Both the position numbers and the translations under genes were made by a program. From Paracoccus tegillarcae (GTDB lineage: Bacteria > Pseudomonadota > Alphaproteobacteria > Rhodobacterales > Rhodobacteraceae), in the NCBI RefSeq assembly GCF_002847305.1, contig NZ_CP025408.1, positions 604,001-668,000 of the forward strand: a stretch of 64,000 bases of DNA. Reading direction: 5' to 3'. Numbering within the stretch: position 1 is the first letter of the stretch; every line of letters starts with the position of its first letter. The notes under the pieces were generated by a model. That model did no database searches, was not told the DNA's origin, and worked only from the letters and a program-made list of their open reading frames with translations. Shown piece by piece: positions 37,554-45,581 of this stretch.

Positions 37554-38272
37554 CAATCCGCATCGCCATGTGGTCGGGGCCGCGCAACCTGTCGACAGCC
37601 ATGATGCGCTCTTTCGGCGCGCGGGGCGATTGTGCCTGCGTGGACGAACCCTTCTATGCCCATTACCTGCTGCAGACCGGGCTGGACCACCCAATGCGCG
37701 ACCAGATCATCGCCAGCCAGCCGCATGACTGGCGAGCGGTGCGCGATGCGCTGATGGCGCCGGTCGGTCAGCCGATTCAGTACCAGAAACACATGGTCCA
37801 GCACATGCTGCCCGAGGTCGAGACCGACTGGCTGAACGGCCTGGTCAATGTGTTCCTGATCCGCGAGCCCGAACGCGTCGTTGCCAGCTTTTCCGCCAAG
37901 CGCGGCGCGCCAAGCCCGGCCGAGCTGGGCTTTTGCCGGCAGCGAGAGTTGTTCCAGCAGCTCAGGACCCGTGGCCGAGAGCCGGTCGTGATCGACAGCG
38001 CCGATATCCGCCGTGCGCCCGAAGTGGCATTGCGGGCGCTGTGCAAGGCCGCAGGCATTGATTTCACCGAACGGATGCTGGCCTGGGAACCCGGCGCGAA
38101 ACCCGAAGACGGGGTTTGGGGCGCGCATTGGTACGACGCGGTGAACGCATCGACCGGCTTTGCCGGACCGGAGGCGGAACTGCCTGTGCTGGAGGGCAAA
38201 CTGGCCAATTTGGCGCAAAGCCTGCAGGCCGATTATCAGGCGGTGGCCGCGCATAAGCTGGTGATCGACTAA
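37550..38272 (+). CDS. Sulfotransferase-like P-loop protein
   Basis: A 240-residue protein beginning 'RIAMWSGPRNLSTAMMRSF', a modified PAPS-type P-loop. 'VDEPFYAHYLLQTGLDHP' and 'YQKHMVQHMLPEV' follow, with 'FLIREPERVVASFSAK' as the 3'-phosphate-binding-like motif (REP...AS). Members of this family are commonly paired with a class IV aminotransferase in alphaproteobacteria. Whether they transfer sulfate is unproven. The gene is coupled by a 4-base overlap to the aminotransferase, and a strong stem-loop follows. Confidence 0.8.
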   Translation: MTIRIAMWSGPRNLSTAMMRSFGARGDCACVDEPFYAHYLLQTGLDHPMRDQIIASQPHDWRAVRDALMAPVGQPIQYQKHMVQHMLPEVETDWLNGLVNVFLIREPERVVASFSAKRGAPSPAELGFCRQRELFQQLRTRGREPVVIDSADIRRAPEVALRALCKAAGIDFTERMLAWEPGAKPEDGVWGAHWYDAVNASTGFAGPEAELPVLEGKLANLAQSLQADYQAVAAHKLVID

Positions 38273-38324
38273 AGGCAGAGCGCTGATCTTTGCGATGGCG
38301 GGCATCCCGGGCGCTGATAAGCAA

Positions 38325-38357
38325 AGCCCCCTTGCGCGGCAAATGCGCAAGGGGGCT
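38325..38357. terminator. Strong bidirectional terminator
   Basis: AGCCCCCTTGCGC (38325-38337) pairs perfectly with GCGCAAGGGGGCT (38345-38357). The minus-strand side is followed by TTTGCTTATC, so it best serves the minus-strand hydrolase gene but can stop both convergent units. Confidence 0.85.
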
Positions 38358-38375
38358 AAAGCCGTCAACTTCGGA

Positions 38376-39395
38376 TCAAAGCTCTATGAACCGCGCAATC
38401 TCCTCGATCGAGGTTGCATGAGCCGTGGCGCGGTCCCAGCCTTCGGGATCATCGCAAATCGGGTCCTCGCCTTCCTCGATCAGCATCTGCGCCGCGTTCT
38501 TGGTACATATCGGCAGGAACGAGTAATGATGCGCGTTCGGGATGACGACATATTCGACTTGCGGCAACAAATCGACCAGCCCGCTGCCCTCTGTTCGTAG
38601 ATCGACCGCCGCCCATGGAAATGTGTCACCCAAGGTCACCAACTGCACCGGCAGGTCGACCTCGGCTGCACTTTCAGGGGTCGCGGCATAGGTGAAGCCG
38701 GGATCAACAGCCACAATTCGCGTGAAGCGGTCATCCGTCATGTCAGCGGAAAACTCTGGCGGCAGATTGTCCAAATCCACTCCACCGCGCGACAAGAACA
38801 GGCAATCTTGCGCTGCATCGCCAAAACGCTTGCAGTAATCCCTATAGGCCACCGGATCGAGACGCAGGCCGCCGATGCCCAGCACGGTTGCCCCTCCCAG
38901 TGAAAAGCCCAGGCCAGTGATGCGATCCGTATCGATCCGATCTGCGAAATAGGGGTCCGCCAACACCTGATCCAGCGCAGCGCTCAGGTCCGAGGCCCGT
39001 TCCGAAAGGCGCGCCGTCCTGCGCGGCGAACTGTCGCCCGAGGTGGTGCCGGGATGGTTCATCACCAGCACCAGCGCGCCCCGTTCGGCCAGACCCGCAG
39101 CCAACCACGCGGTGCCGTCGATGCTGCTGCCCGAGCCATGAGAGACGACAACCAGCGGCATCTTTTTGTCAGGCAGGGCCGCACCGATATAGGCTTGCGT
39201 GCTTTCGAAAACGATGCCGTCGCCCACCGGCGCGGCATGGGTGGGTTGCCCGACCGGCGACCAGATTGCGGCAGCGATGGGCGCTGAGCGGTGATCGGCA
39301 CGAACATCGAAGCGATCGAATCCGACAGTCGGCTCGGCGATTGCGGGGCTGGCGAGGGCAAGGCCGAAAAGGGCGGACAGAAAAGCGGGTTTCAT
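38376..39395 (-). CDS. Exported alpha/beta-hydrolase (dienelactone-hydrolase/PAF-acetylhydrolase-like)
   Basis: A 339-residue protein with a cleavable signal peptide (FLSALFGLALASPAIA|EP, about residue 20). 'PLVVVSHGSGSSIDGTAWLA' is the oxyanion region (HGSGS), and the nucleophile Ser165 is in 'GLGFSLGGAT'. Asp in 'IVAVDPGFT' and His in 'VIPNAHHYSFLP' complete the likely triad. This arrangement resembles predicted dienelactone hydrolase / PAF acetylhydrolase-like enzymes. The ATG at 39393-39395 follows GGAG by 7 bases. It is divergent from the membrane-bound AraC regulator, which may control it. The substrate is unknown. Confidence 0.85.
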   Translation of the reverse strand: MKPAFLSALFGLALASPAIAEPTVGFDRFDVRADHRSAPIAAAIWSPVGQPTHAAPVGDGIVFESTQAYIGAALPDKKMPLVVVSHGSGSSIDGTAWLAAGLAERGALVLVMNHPGTTSGDSSPRRTARLSERASDLSAALDQVLADPYFADRIDTDRITGLGFSLGGATVLGIGGLRLDPVAYRDYCKRFGDAAQDCLFLSRGGVDLDNLPPEFSADMTDDRFTRIVAVDPGFTYAATPESAAEVDLPVQLVTLGDTFPWAAVDLRTEGSGLVDLLPQVEYVVIPNAHHYSFLPICTKNAAQMLIEEGEDPICDDPEGWDRATAHATSIEEIARFIEL

Positions 39396-39512
39396 CGAGG
39401 TCTCCATGTAAAAAATGAACGTCTGATGTCATCTGCAGCATTCCGACCGCGTCGCGCGTCCTCGAACCGGTTTCAGGTCGCGCAGAACCGAATATCGGTC
39501 TAGGCAACGGTC

Positions 39513-40523
39513 ATGTTGACGCTTCCGATCCCCCTATTTGTGGCGCTGGTTCTGGCCTTTCTGGCGCTTCGTCACGCGATTGCGCAGGATCGCTCGCCGA
39601 TTTTCCTGATTCTGCTTGCCGCCTGCGCGACCCAGGCGTTGCTGATTTCGCTGACCCAGCATTACGGGCTGACCTTTCTGTTGCATCTGCAGCCGGTCAC
39701 GGCAGTTGCCGTGCCCCCTTTGGCCTGGCTGACCTTTCAGTCCGCTGCATTGCGCCCGCTTGATCCTCATCGCGACGCGCTGCATCTGCTGGTGCCCGTC
39801 TTTACGGCCTTTTGCGAGTTCTTCGCCCCCGTCACGCTGGATATGGTCGTGCCCGTGGTTTTCCTGAGCTACGGCGCTGCCATCCTGATCCGGCTGAACC
39901 GCGACGATACGCTGCCGCTCGCCCGGCTGGAGGCTGGTCCCCTGCCCGTTCGTGTCTGGAAAGCCATCGCCATTCTGCTGATTTTGTCCGCGCTTGCGGA
40001 TGTCCTGATCGTCCTCGCGCTAACCCTTGGCCGCGAAGATTTGCGCCCGATGATCATCAGCGTCTTTACCTCGGTCACGCTGTTGGGAATTGGTCTTGTC
40101 AGCATGTCCCGCGACGCCAGCGGTACCGCTGACAGCGACCCAGCCCCGCCAGTGCCCGACCCAAACCTTATCGAGGAAGACGCAGCACTGATGGCGCGAC
40201 TGGACGCGCTGATGGTTCAAGATCGCCTTTATCTTGATGCCGATCTGACGCTGACCAGACTTGCACGCCGCCTGCACGTCCCGATCAAGCAGCTTTCGGC
40301 GGCGATCAACCGCACAAAGGGCGAAAACGTCTCACGCTATGTCAACGGTTACCGCATTGATAATGCATGCGAACATCTGATTTCTGGAACGAATGTCACC
40401 GAGGCGATGCTGAACAGCGGATTCAACACCAAATCCAACTTCAACCGAGAGTTCGTTCGTGTCACGGGACAATCGCCATCTGCGTTTCTTCAGTCCAGGG
40501 CGCAGGCGGGCACGACTGGCTGA
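39513..40523 (+). CDS. Membrane-anchored AraC-family transcriptional regulator
   Basis: A 336-residue protein with six or seven N-terminal membrane helices (for example 'IPLFVALVLAFLALRHAI', 'IFLILLAACATQALLISL', 'LDMVVPVVFLSYGAAILIRL', 'IAILLILSALADVLIVLAL', 'ISVFTSVTLLGIGLVSM'). A linker and a C-terminal AraC DNA-binding domain (about 235-330) follow: 'LTLTRLARRLHVPIKQLSAAINR' and 'NVTEAMLNSGFNTKSNFNREFVRVTGQSP' (key: GFNTKSNFNREF). It would sense an envelope or membrane signal directly and bind DNA from the membrane. It is divergent from the exported hydrolase, its likely target. Confidence 0.88.
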   Translation: MLTLPIPLFVALVLAFLALRHAIAQDRSPIFLILLAACATQALLISLTQHYGLTFLLHLQPVTAVAVPPLAWLTFQSAALRPLDPHRDALHLLVPVFTAFCEFFAPVTLDMVVPVVFLSYGAAILIRLNRDDTLPLARLEAGPLPVRVWKAIAILLILSALADVLIVLALTLGREDLRPMIISVFTSVTLLGIGLVSMSRDASGTADSDPAPPVPDPNLIEEDAALMARLDALMVQDRLYLDADLTLTRLARRLHVPIKQLSAAINRTKGENVSRYVNGYRIDNACEHLISGTNVTEAMLNSGFNTKSNFNREFVRVTGQSPSAFLQSRAQAGTTG

Positions 40524-40758
40524 GCCCTGGATGCCGCGAGCCGGTAACCGCACGCGCAGTGGTTCGCCACAACAGACACTGGCCCGATCGCATCCGCACG
40601 CGACCGGCCCGGCCTCGCGGATCAACGCCGTTGACGAACAGAGCGACGCCTCACACCTCACTCGCACCTTTGTGTTGGCCAACCCCCTGACCCTTCTGGT
40701 AAACATTCGCTAGAAGGCCGACCGAAGAACGGCAGCACACGACCCATGAGGCAGTGAG

Positions 40759-41451
40759 ATGGACCCCATTCAGGCCGCGCAGGCCATTGATTTTTCGTTG
40801 ATTGCGCTGTTTACGCAAGCATCGCTGACCGTCAAGATCGTGATGATCGTGCTGGTGCTGGCCAGTTTCTGGGCCTGGGCGATCATCATCCAAAAGCTGG
40901 TCGCCTATGCCGCCGCGCGTCAGGATGCCAGCCGCTTTGACCGCCGCTTCTGGTCGGGCGAACCGCTGGACGACCTGTATGACCGCATCGGCGACCGCCC
41001 CAAGGGCGCGACCGAGCGCGTCTTTGCCGCCGGCATGACCGAATGGCGCCGTAGCCACAAGGATGATGGCGGGCTGATCCCCGGCGCGACCCAACGCATC
41101 GACCGCGCCATGAACGTCGCCATCCAGCGCGAGGAAAGCCGGCTTTTGCGGGGTCTATCCTTTCTGGCCACGACCGGCTCGACCGCGCCGTTCATCGGCC
41201 TTTTCGGCACGGTCTGGGGCATCAAGACCGCGTTCGAGGGCATCGCTGTCAGCCAGAACACCAACCTTGCCGTCGTGGCCCCCGGCATTGCAGAGGCGCT
41301 GGTCGCCACCGCGCTAGGTCTGCTGGCCGCCATCCCGGCGGTGATCTTTTACAACAAGCTGTCCGGCGATGCCGACCGGATCGTCGGCAACTGGGAAAAC
41401 TTTGCCGATGAGTTCTCGGCCATCCTGTCGCGGCAACTGGACGGGGAATAA
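40759..41451 (+). CDS. tolQ: Tol-Pal proton-channel subunit TolQ
   Basis: A 230-residue inner-membrane protein, homologous to ExbB/MotA, with three membrane helices. It forms the proton-driven motor with TolR for outer-membrane invagination. 'KIVMIVLVLASFWAWAIIIQKL' is helix one; 'LSFLATTGSTAPFIGLFGTVWGIKTAF' (key: TAPFIGLFGTVWGI) and 'VAPGIAEALVATALGLLAAIPAVIFYN' (key: ALVATALGLLAAIPAV) are the channel helices. GAGG lies 7 bases before the ATG. It is the first gene of tolQRAB-pal-cpoB, with 3 bases to tolR. Confidence 0.97.
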   Translation: MDPIQAAQAIDFSLIALFTQASLTVKIVMIVLVLASFWAWAIIIQKLVAYAAARQDASRFDRRFWSGEPLDDLYDRIGDRPKGATERVFAAGMTEWRRSHKDDGGLIPGATQRIDRAMNVAIQREESRLLRGLSFLATTGSTAPFIGLFGTVWGIKTAFEGIAVSQNTNLAVVAPGIAEALVATALGLLAAIPAVIFYNKLSGDADRIVGNWENFADEFSAILSRQLDGE

Positions 41452-41454
41452 CCG

Positions 41455-41907
41455 ATGGCAGATGTCGTCACCCGCGAAGGACGCAAGGGACGGGGCCGCC
41501 GCCGCAACAAGCCCATGTCCGAGATCAACGTCACGCCCTTTGTCGACGTGATGCTGGTGCTGCTGATCATCTTCATGGTTGCGGCACCGCTGCTGACGGT
41601 CGGCGTCCCGCTGGAACTGCCCCGCACCGCCGCAACCTCGCTGCCCTCGGAGCCCGAGGAGCCGCTGGTCATTTCGGTCACGACCGAGGGGCCAATCGTG
41701 CTGATGAACGAGGAAATCGCCGAAGCGGACCTGATCGGCAAACTGCAGGCGGTGATCGAACAGCGCCAGAGCGACCGCATCTTTTTGCGCGCAGACGGCG
41801 CGATCCCCTATGCCCGCGTGGTTCAGGTCATGGGTGCGATGAACGCGGCAGGCTTTACCAATATCGTGCTGGTTACCGAAGCCGGTGGCCCGAGCATGGA
41901 CGGTTGA
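41455..41907 (+). CDS. tolR: Tol-Pal subunit TolR
   Basis: A 150-residue protein with a basic cytoplasmic head (RKGRGRRRNKPMSEINVTP) and one membrane helix (PFVDVMLVLLIIFMVAAPLL) with the proton-carrying Asp31. A periplasmic ExbD/TolR domain follows, with 'GPIVLMNEEI' and 'IFLRADGAIPYARVVQVMGAMNAAGF' (key: LRADGAIPYARVVQVMG). It pairs with TolQ to use the proton gradient. tolA begins 5 bases after its stop. Confidence 0.97.
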   Translation: MADVVTREGRKGRGRRRNKPMSEINVTPFVDVMLVLLIIFMVAAPLLTVGVPLELPRTAATSLPSEPEEPLVISVTTEGPIVLMNEEIAEADLIGKLQAVIEQRQSDRIFLRADGAIPYARVVQVMGAMNAAGFTNIVLVTEAGGPSMDG

Positions 41908-41911
41908 CGCC

Positions 41912-43486
41912 ATGGAACGGGCCGAACGCATCGGCAGATGGGTCTCGGGCGTCGGCCATGTCGGCGTTCTGACATGGGCGGCCTTTGGCGGTGCCCTGTT
42001 CGGTCCGCAGCCCAGCCCGCCCCTGCAGATGACGCAGGTGGCCACGATGACCGAAGCCGAATTCCAAAGCTTCGCCGCCGTCTCACGCGGGGCCGGTCCG
42101 GTTCAGGGGCAGGCGCAGGAAGTGGCCGCCCTGCCTCAACCCGCTGCCGAGGATCTGCAATCGGGCGCGCTGGAAGCCAGCCAATCGCCCGAACCAGAGG
42201 CGGAGGCGCAGCCCCTGCCCGATCCCAGCACCGCAGAGGATGCGCCCGATCTGACCGATCTGGCCGCTGCGCCGCAGGCCCCGGCCGGGCTGACGACAGC
42301 CTTGCCGCAGCCCGATCTGCCGGCACAGCCCGAGCCAGAGATAGAAGAGGCCAGGCCGACGCCGCCTGCGCCCGCGCCGCAACCCGAAACGACGCCGACC
42401 CAGCCAGAAACCCTGCAAAACCCCGCCGCCCCGGACAGCACGGTCGAGACGCCGGCTCAGCCCGCGCCGCCGCGCTCGGAGCTGGCGCTGGACAATTCGC
42501 CCCGTCCGCGCGGCAGGCCCGATGGGCTGGTCGAAAACCGCAACCGCCGGTTGGCCGAAGCCGCCGAAGAGGCGCGGCGACAGGCGGCCGCGGAACAGGC
42601 GCGACAAGACGCCGCCGCCCAGGCTGAACGCGAAGCCGCAGAAGAGGCCGCCCAGGCCCGCGCCCGCGCCGAGGCCGAGGCCGCGCGCGCCGCTGAAGAG
42701 GCCGCCCAACGCGAGGCCGAAGAGGCGCGTCGCGACGAGGAAGAGCGTCTTGCAGCAGAGGCCGCAGAAGCCGCCGCCGCTGAGGCTGCACGCGCCGAGG
42801 CCGAACAGGCCGCCGCCGAAGAAGAACGGCTGGCCGCAGAAGAGGCCGAGCGTCAGCGGCAAGAAGAAGAACGGCTTGCCGCCGAGCAAGCCGAACAGGA
42901 ACGTCTTGAACGAGAGGCCGCCGAACAGGCAGAGCAGGCTGAACGCGACCGCATCGCAGCCGAAGAGGCCGAGCGCGCAAGGCAAGAGGCCGCCGCCGCC
43001 GAACAGGCCGTCCGCGATGCCGATGCCGCAGCCGAGGTCGCCCGCCGCCGCGCCGAAGAGGCCGCACCCAGCCAGGACGCCCTCGCCGCAGCACTTAGCG
43101 AGGCCTTGGGCGATGCATCCCCGGGCGGCGCCAGCGATCCCAGCGATGTAGCCGCGGACGGCCCGCCGCTGTCGCTGAGCGAACGCGAGGGCTTCCGCCT
43201 GGCCATCGACGCCTGCTGGCGCGTCGGCACGCTGTCGCGCGAGGCGCAGGGCACCAGCGTCAGCGTGGCCTTTTCGATGTCGCCTGACGGCATGCCCGAA
43301 CCGGCCACCATGCGGCTGATGGGTCATTCCGGCGGCGGTCCTGCCGCCGCGCAACAGGCCTATGATTTCGCCCGCAATGCGATCCTGAACTGCGCTGGCA
43401 CCGGCTATGAATTGCCGGCCGAAAAGTACAACCGCTGGAAGGAAGTCATCGTCGATTTCCATCCCGGCGGCGTCGGGGTGCAGTGA
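41912..43486 (+). CDS. tolA: Tol-Pal protein TolA, long Ala/Glu coiled-coil form
   Basis: A 524-residue protein spanning inner membrane to outer membrane. An N-terminal helix (VSGVGHVGVLTWAAFGGALF) anchors it. A Pro/Gln-rich linker (about 50-190) is followed by a long Ala/Glu/Arg/Gln coiled coil (about 200-400; units such as EAERQRQEEERLAAE). The C-terminal domain is 'LSLSEREGFRLAIDACWRVGTLS' then 'VSVAFSMSPDGMPEPATMRL', with Cys in ACWRV, the TolA-like fold that binds Pal/TolB. It is longer than the about 300-420 residues typical of enterics. The ATG at 41912 is 5 bases past tolR. Confidence 0.93.
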   Translation: MERAERIGRWVSGVGHVGVLTWAAFGGALFGPQPSPPLQMTQVATMTEAEFQSFAAVSRGAGPVQGQAQEVAALPQPAAEDLQSGALEASQSPEPEAEAQPLPDPSTAEDAPDLTDLAAAPQAPAGLTTALPQPDLPAQPEPEIEEARPTPPAPAPQPETTPTQPETLQNPAAPDSTVETPAQPAPPRSELALDNSPRPRGRPDGLVENRNRRLAEAAEEARRQAAAEQARQDAAAQAEREAAEEAAQARARAEAEAARAAEEAAQREAEEARRDEEERLAAEAAEAAAAEAARAEAEQAAAEEERLAAEEAERQRQEEERLAAEQAEQERLEREAAEQAEQAERDRIAAEEAERARQEAAAAEQAVRDADAAAEVARRRAEEAAPSQDALAAALSEALGDASPGGASDPSDVAADGPPLSLSEREGFRLAIDACWRVGTLSREAQGTSVSVAFSMSPDGMPEPATMRLMGHSGGGPAAAQQAYDFARNAILNCAGTGYELPAEKYNRWKEVIVDFHPGGVGVQ

Positions 43487-43641
43487 TGTGCCCGGCCCCG
43501 ATCATACTGACCCGTGCGATGGACCGCAGTGGACTGTCAGCGACAAATGCCAATCCCCGCCATGCGCTGTCGCGCTGTGCTGGCCAGCGCTCTGCCGTAA
43601 CAGCCGGAAAACGTGAAAAATTGAAAGAAGATTGTCATGTA

Positions 43642-43669
43642 ATTCCTGCCTCTGGCCGAGGCAGCGGAA
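43642..43669 (+). promoter_or_regulatory. Hairpin in the tolA-tolB gap
   Basis: CTGCCTC (43646-43652) and GAGGCAG (43658-43664) pair around TGGCC, and the flanking ATTCC...GGAAT also matches with one bulge. It sits 39-66 bases before tolB in a 221-base gap. It may mark a separate tolB promoter or regulate readthrough from tolA. Confidence 0.45.
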
Positions 43670-43707
43670 TGATTGTGCTTCCCCGCGCCATGATACAAAG
43701 GTAGAAC

Positions 43708-45045
43708 GTGACCATGATCCGACACCTGACCCTGGCCCTTACACTTGGCCTTTCCACCGCTTTGCCGCTTGCCCTGGCTGCCCCTGCCTTCGCGCAGGAC
43801 GATGGCCCCTTGCGGATCGAGATTACCGATGGCGTCGTCGAACCGATGCCCATCGCCATCGCCGCCTTTCAGGGCAGCGATGAGGTCACCGGGTTGGTAA
43901 AGAACCTGATCGCCGCTGATCTGACCGGCACCGATCTCTTCCGCGAGATCCCGTCGGATGCCCATCTTTCGCAGCGCGACAGCTTTGAAGAGCCGATTGC
44001 CTACGAAGACTGGCGCGCCATCAATGCCGAGGCGCTGGTCACCGGCGAGGTCAGTGTCGAGGGCGACACCGTGTCCGTGAAGTTCCGGCTGTTCGACGTG
44101 ATTTCGGGCCATCCGCTTGGCGACGGCATGCAGATGCAGGCAGCCAAGGGCGATTGGCGCCGCGCCGCGCATAAGGTCGCCGATCAGGTCTATGCCCGGC
44201 TGACCGGCGAAAAGCCCTATTTCGACAGCCGCGTCGCCTTCATGCAGGAAACCGGCCCGAAGGATGCGCGCCGCAAGCGCTTGGGCGTCATGGATTATGA
44301 TGGCGCCAATATCGACTGGCTGACCGACGATTCGGCGCTGGTCCTGTCGCCACGCATGTCGCCCGACGGCAACTCGATCCTGTATACCAGCTTCGAGACC
44401 GGCTTTCCGCAGATCGAGGTGATGGACGTTGCCAGCGTCACCTCGCGTCCGATGACACAATCGGCCGACAGCATGTCATTCTCGCCGCGCTATTCACCGG
44501 ATGGGCGCTGGATTGTCTATTCGATGGACAAGGCCGGCAATTCCGACATCTGGCAGATGGACCCGGCCACTGGCGCCAGCCGCCCCCTTATCGAAAGCCC
44601 GGCGATCGAGACCTCGCCAAGCTACAGCCCCGATGGCACGCAGATTGTCTTTGAAAGCGACCGCTCGGGGACGCCGCAGCTTTACACCATCCCCGCCGAT
44701 GGCAGCGCCGAGCCGACCCGGATCAGTTTCGCCGATGGCCGTTACGGCACGCCCGTCTGGTCGCCATTGGGCGATCTGATCGCCTTTACCCGCCAGATCG
44801 GTGAAAAATTCCACATCGGCGTCATGCGCGCCGACGGATCGAACGAGAAAATCCTGACGGAATCGTTCCTTGACGAGGGCCCGACCTGGGCACCCAATGG
44901 CCGGGTGGTGATGTTTACGCGCGTCACGCCCGGCGGTGATGGCGAACCGCGGCTGCATTCGGTAGACATCACGGGTCGCAACATGCGGCCACTGGATCTG
45001 GATTTCGCGGCCTCGGACCCCGCCTGGGGGCCGCTGCTGCCATGA
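43708..45045 (+). CDS. tolB: Tol-Pal periplasmic beta-propeller TolB
   Basis: A 445-residue periplasmic protein with a signal peptide (LGLSTALPLALAAPAFA|QD) that links Pal to the TolA machinery. An N-terminal alpha/beta domain (TDGVVEPMPIAIAAFQG...) is followed by a six-blade propeller with recurring 'SFSPRYSPDGRWIVYSM', 'SPSYSPDGTQIVFESDRSGTPQLY' (key: SPDG.QIVF.SDRSG.PQ) and 'PTWAPNGRVVMFTR'. The reading frame opens with GTG at 43708, spaced 6 bases from AAAGG; ATG at 43714 is the alternative. A 221-base gap with a hairpin precedes it. Confidence 0.97.
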   Translation: MTMIRHLTLALTLGLSTALPLALAAPAFAQDDGPLRIEITDGVVEPMPIAIAAFQGSDEVTGLVKNLIAADLTGTDLFREIPSDAHLSQRDSFEEPIAYEDWRAINAEALVTGEVSVEGDTVSVKFRLFDVISGHPLGDGMQMQAAKGDWRRAAHKVADQVYARLTGEKPYFDSRVAFMQETGPKDARRKRLGVMDYDGANIDWLTDDSALVLSPRMSPDGNSILYTSFETGFPQIEVMDVASVTSRPMTQSADSMSFSPRYSPDGRWIVYSMDKAGNSDIWQMDPATGASRPLIESPAIETSPSYSPDGTQIVFESDRSGTPQLYTIPADGSAEPTRISFADGRYGTPVWSPLGDLIAFTRQIGEKFHIGVMRADGSNEKILTESFLDEGPTWAPNGRVVMFTRVTPGGDGEPRLHSVDITGRNMRPLDLDFAASDPAWGPLLP

Positions 45046-45053
45046 GGAAAAAG

Positions 45054-45581
45054 ATGAAACATCATGCCATGATCGCAATGCTGGGGGCTGCGCTGATTGC
45101 CTCTGCTTGCGCCCGCCCCGTCCCGCAGCAGATCGTCGGCGATCCCTATGCCAATTCCGGCAATGTCGCGATTTATCAGGGCGATGTCGGCGCCGGCTCG
45201 TTGGGAGGCACCGCCACCGCCGAGTATTTCCGTAACACGGTTGGCGACACGGTGATCTTTCCCATCGACCAAACCACCCTGACCGCAGAGGCGCGTACCG
45301 TCCTGACGCGACAGGCGACATGGCTTAAGGAAAACACCGGCTTTACGGCCAGTGTCGCCGGCCATGCGGATGAAAAAGGCACGCGAGAGTTCAACCTTGC
45401 CCTTGGTGCACGCCGCGCGAATTCGGTTCAGGAATATCTGATTGCCCAGGGCGTCGAATCGGGGCGCATCCGCACCAATACCTTCGGCAAGGAGCGCCCG
45501 CTGGAGGTCTGCTCGACCGAGATCTGCTTTGCCAAGAACCGTCGGGCGCAGACCGTCGTCTCACCGGGTGCCGGCACATGA
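45054..45581 (+). CDS. pal: Peptidoglycan-associated lipoprotein Pal
   Basis: A 175-residue outer-membrane lipoprotein that binds peptidoglycan. The lipobox is in 'GAALIASACARP' (Cys acylated). The OmpA domain has 'VIFPIDQTTLTAEARTVL', 'VAGHADEKGTREFNLALGARRANSVQEYL' (key: GHADEKGTREFNLALGARRA) and 'RTNTFGKERPLEVCSTEICFAKNRRAQTV' (key: FGKERP...NRRAQTV). The ATG at 45054 is chosen because GAGGA lies 5-9 bases upstream; the earlier ATG at 45042 overlaps the tolB stop but lacks a good site. Confidence 0.96.
   Translation: MKHHAMIAMLGAALIASACARPVPQQIVGDPYANSGNVAIYQGDVGAGSLGGTATAEYFRNTVGDTVIFPIDQTTLTAEARTVLTRQATWLKENTGFTASVAGHADEKGTREFNLALGARRANSVQEYLIAQGVESGRIRTNTFGKERPLEVCSTEICFAKNRRAQTVVSPGAGT

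Noticed and set aside
41823..43462. Two long minus-strand frames opposite tolA
   Set aside because: They are antisense to the Ala/Glu coiled coil and give low-complexity Arg/Pro/Leu or Gly/Leu/Cys runs.
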